Source: Hippasteria phrygiana (lineage: Eukaryota; Echinodermata; Asteroidea; Valvatida; Goniasteridae). From it: a stretch of DNA of 64,000 nt. How positions within the stretch are numbered: position 1 is the stretch's first letter; the number at the start of each line of letters is the position of its first letter. The notes under the pieces are model-generated. The model saw only the letters and a list, made by a program, of their open reading frames with translations, ran no database searches and was not told where the DNA came from. The translations under genes were made by a program, and so were the position numbers. Shown here in pieces: positions 63,273 through 64,000 of this stretch. Location: NCBI GenBank assembly GCA_037893225.1, contig JAZGUH010000005.1, positions 806,001-870,000 on the forward strand, given 5' to 3'.

Positions 63273-64000
63273 CGTGCTTGTTTTGGGTGTGAATGTTTGA
63301 AAAAAGTACATTTGAGTATAGTCGTCTGATTTTTTCAAGCACGAAGTTAGTAATGAAATGTTGAGTAATTCCTTGAAATATAATCGATTGCATTTTTGAA
63401 CAAAATTGAAGAATACTAATAGAATGCATTTCATGATGCGTATTGGACTTAAAAACCTTGACATAGAAGTACATTTGTCAGGAATGCCATCACGGAAAAC
63501 ATTATAATGCAAAAACAGTTTACTTGAGCCTGCTCTACCTCAGCTTATGCGTCTCCACCCCCCCCCCCCCCCCCCCCTTTATGATATGATAAGTACTCAT
63601 TAAACAACTCTGCCAAATTTTGAAATGGTTAATCTTAATTCTTTGACGATTGCTATAATACTCCAATTCTTGCCTCATTCCATTATTCTGTAACCAGGGA
63701 CTGATTTTTATAATGCTCCGCGACACATCATACCTTTACCTTGCAATGCATTGCATGTCAAAACTTATGACGCGTTGGCGAAACGTGCAATTATGTGTTT
63801 TTTTGTGGCCGCTCTGCGTGCAAAACTTTCTCGTTCACTATAAAAGTTGCATTCGTCCTCGTCGGCGACGTTGAAGGAGTTGAAAATGTTGCAAAGCTAT
63901 GCGGCATTTCCTGAAATGGATTTTAATACCGTTTTCCGGATTGATTTGTGATATAAATCTCGTATTTTGGTTTTAATTATGCACACTTTGAAATCAGCCC

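Overview
The window is animal nuclear DNA, very probably from a marine invertebrate deuterostome. I lean to an echinoderm, from the receptor sequence, the long repeat-filled introns, several tRNA-derived SINEs, the many TGTACATGTACA motifs and elements like those known from sea stars; the species cannot be fixed from sequence alone. The only supported protein-coding gene is a plus-strand insulin/IGF receptor family receptor tyrosine kinase. Nineteen consecutive exons lie between 19614 and 61988. Their phases all agree and give 1160 residues plus a stop. The gene is cut at its 5' side: the visible protein starts in the cysteine-rich region, so the signal peptide and L1 domain (about 210 residues in the human receptors) are missing. 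I found no L1 exon in the first 19.6 kb.

Layout: 1-19613 is upstream/intronic sequence with CpG-dense patches (1-1400 and 12490-12720), minisatellites and transposon remnants. 19614-22581 holds three exons (cysteine-rich region and start of L2). 28005-30560 completes L2. 32389-39646 encodes FnIII-1 and the start of FnIII-2. 41482-41668 encodes the insert domain, with its Cys cluster and the hormone-binding alpha-CT segment. After an 11.3 kb intron, 52984-53285 starts with a furin-type basic cluster and opens the beta chain. 53940-55705 is FnIII-3, 56627-57070 the membrane span and NPEY juxtamembrane motif, 57731-60784 most of the kinase, and 61649-61988 the end of the kinase and a short tail with a YENM motif. 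From 61989 on lie the 3' UTR and flanking DNA.

The introns record transposon activity. The clearest patterns are: (1) a hAT-like non-autonomous family with 8-bp target duplications, in which copies carry different short tandem repeats; several share a core; (2) several unrelated short inverted-repeat families all flanked by TTAA; (3) large foldbacks, including a 1.07 kb nested inverted repeat and a 268-bp near-perfect palindrome; (4) tRNA-Ser-related SINEs, one pair head to head; (5) a LINE reverse-transcriptase C-terminal fragment. Residue numbers below count from the first complete visible codon (TGT at 19616). All exon limits come from reading frames, splice consensus and remembered family alignment, not from transcripts.
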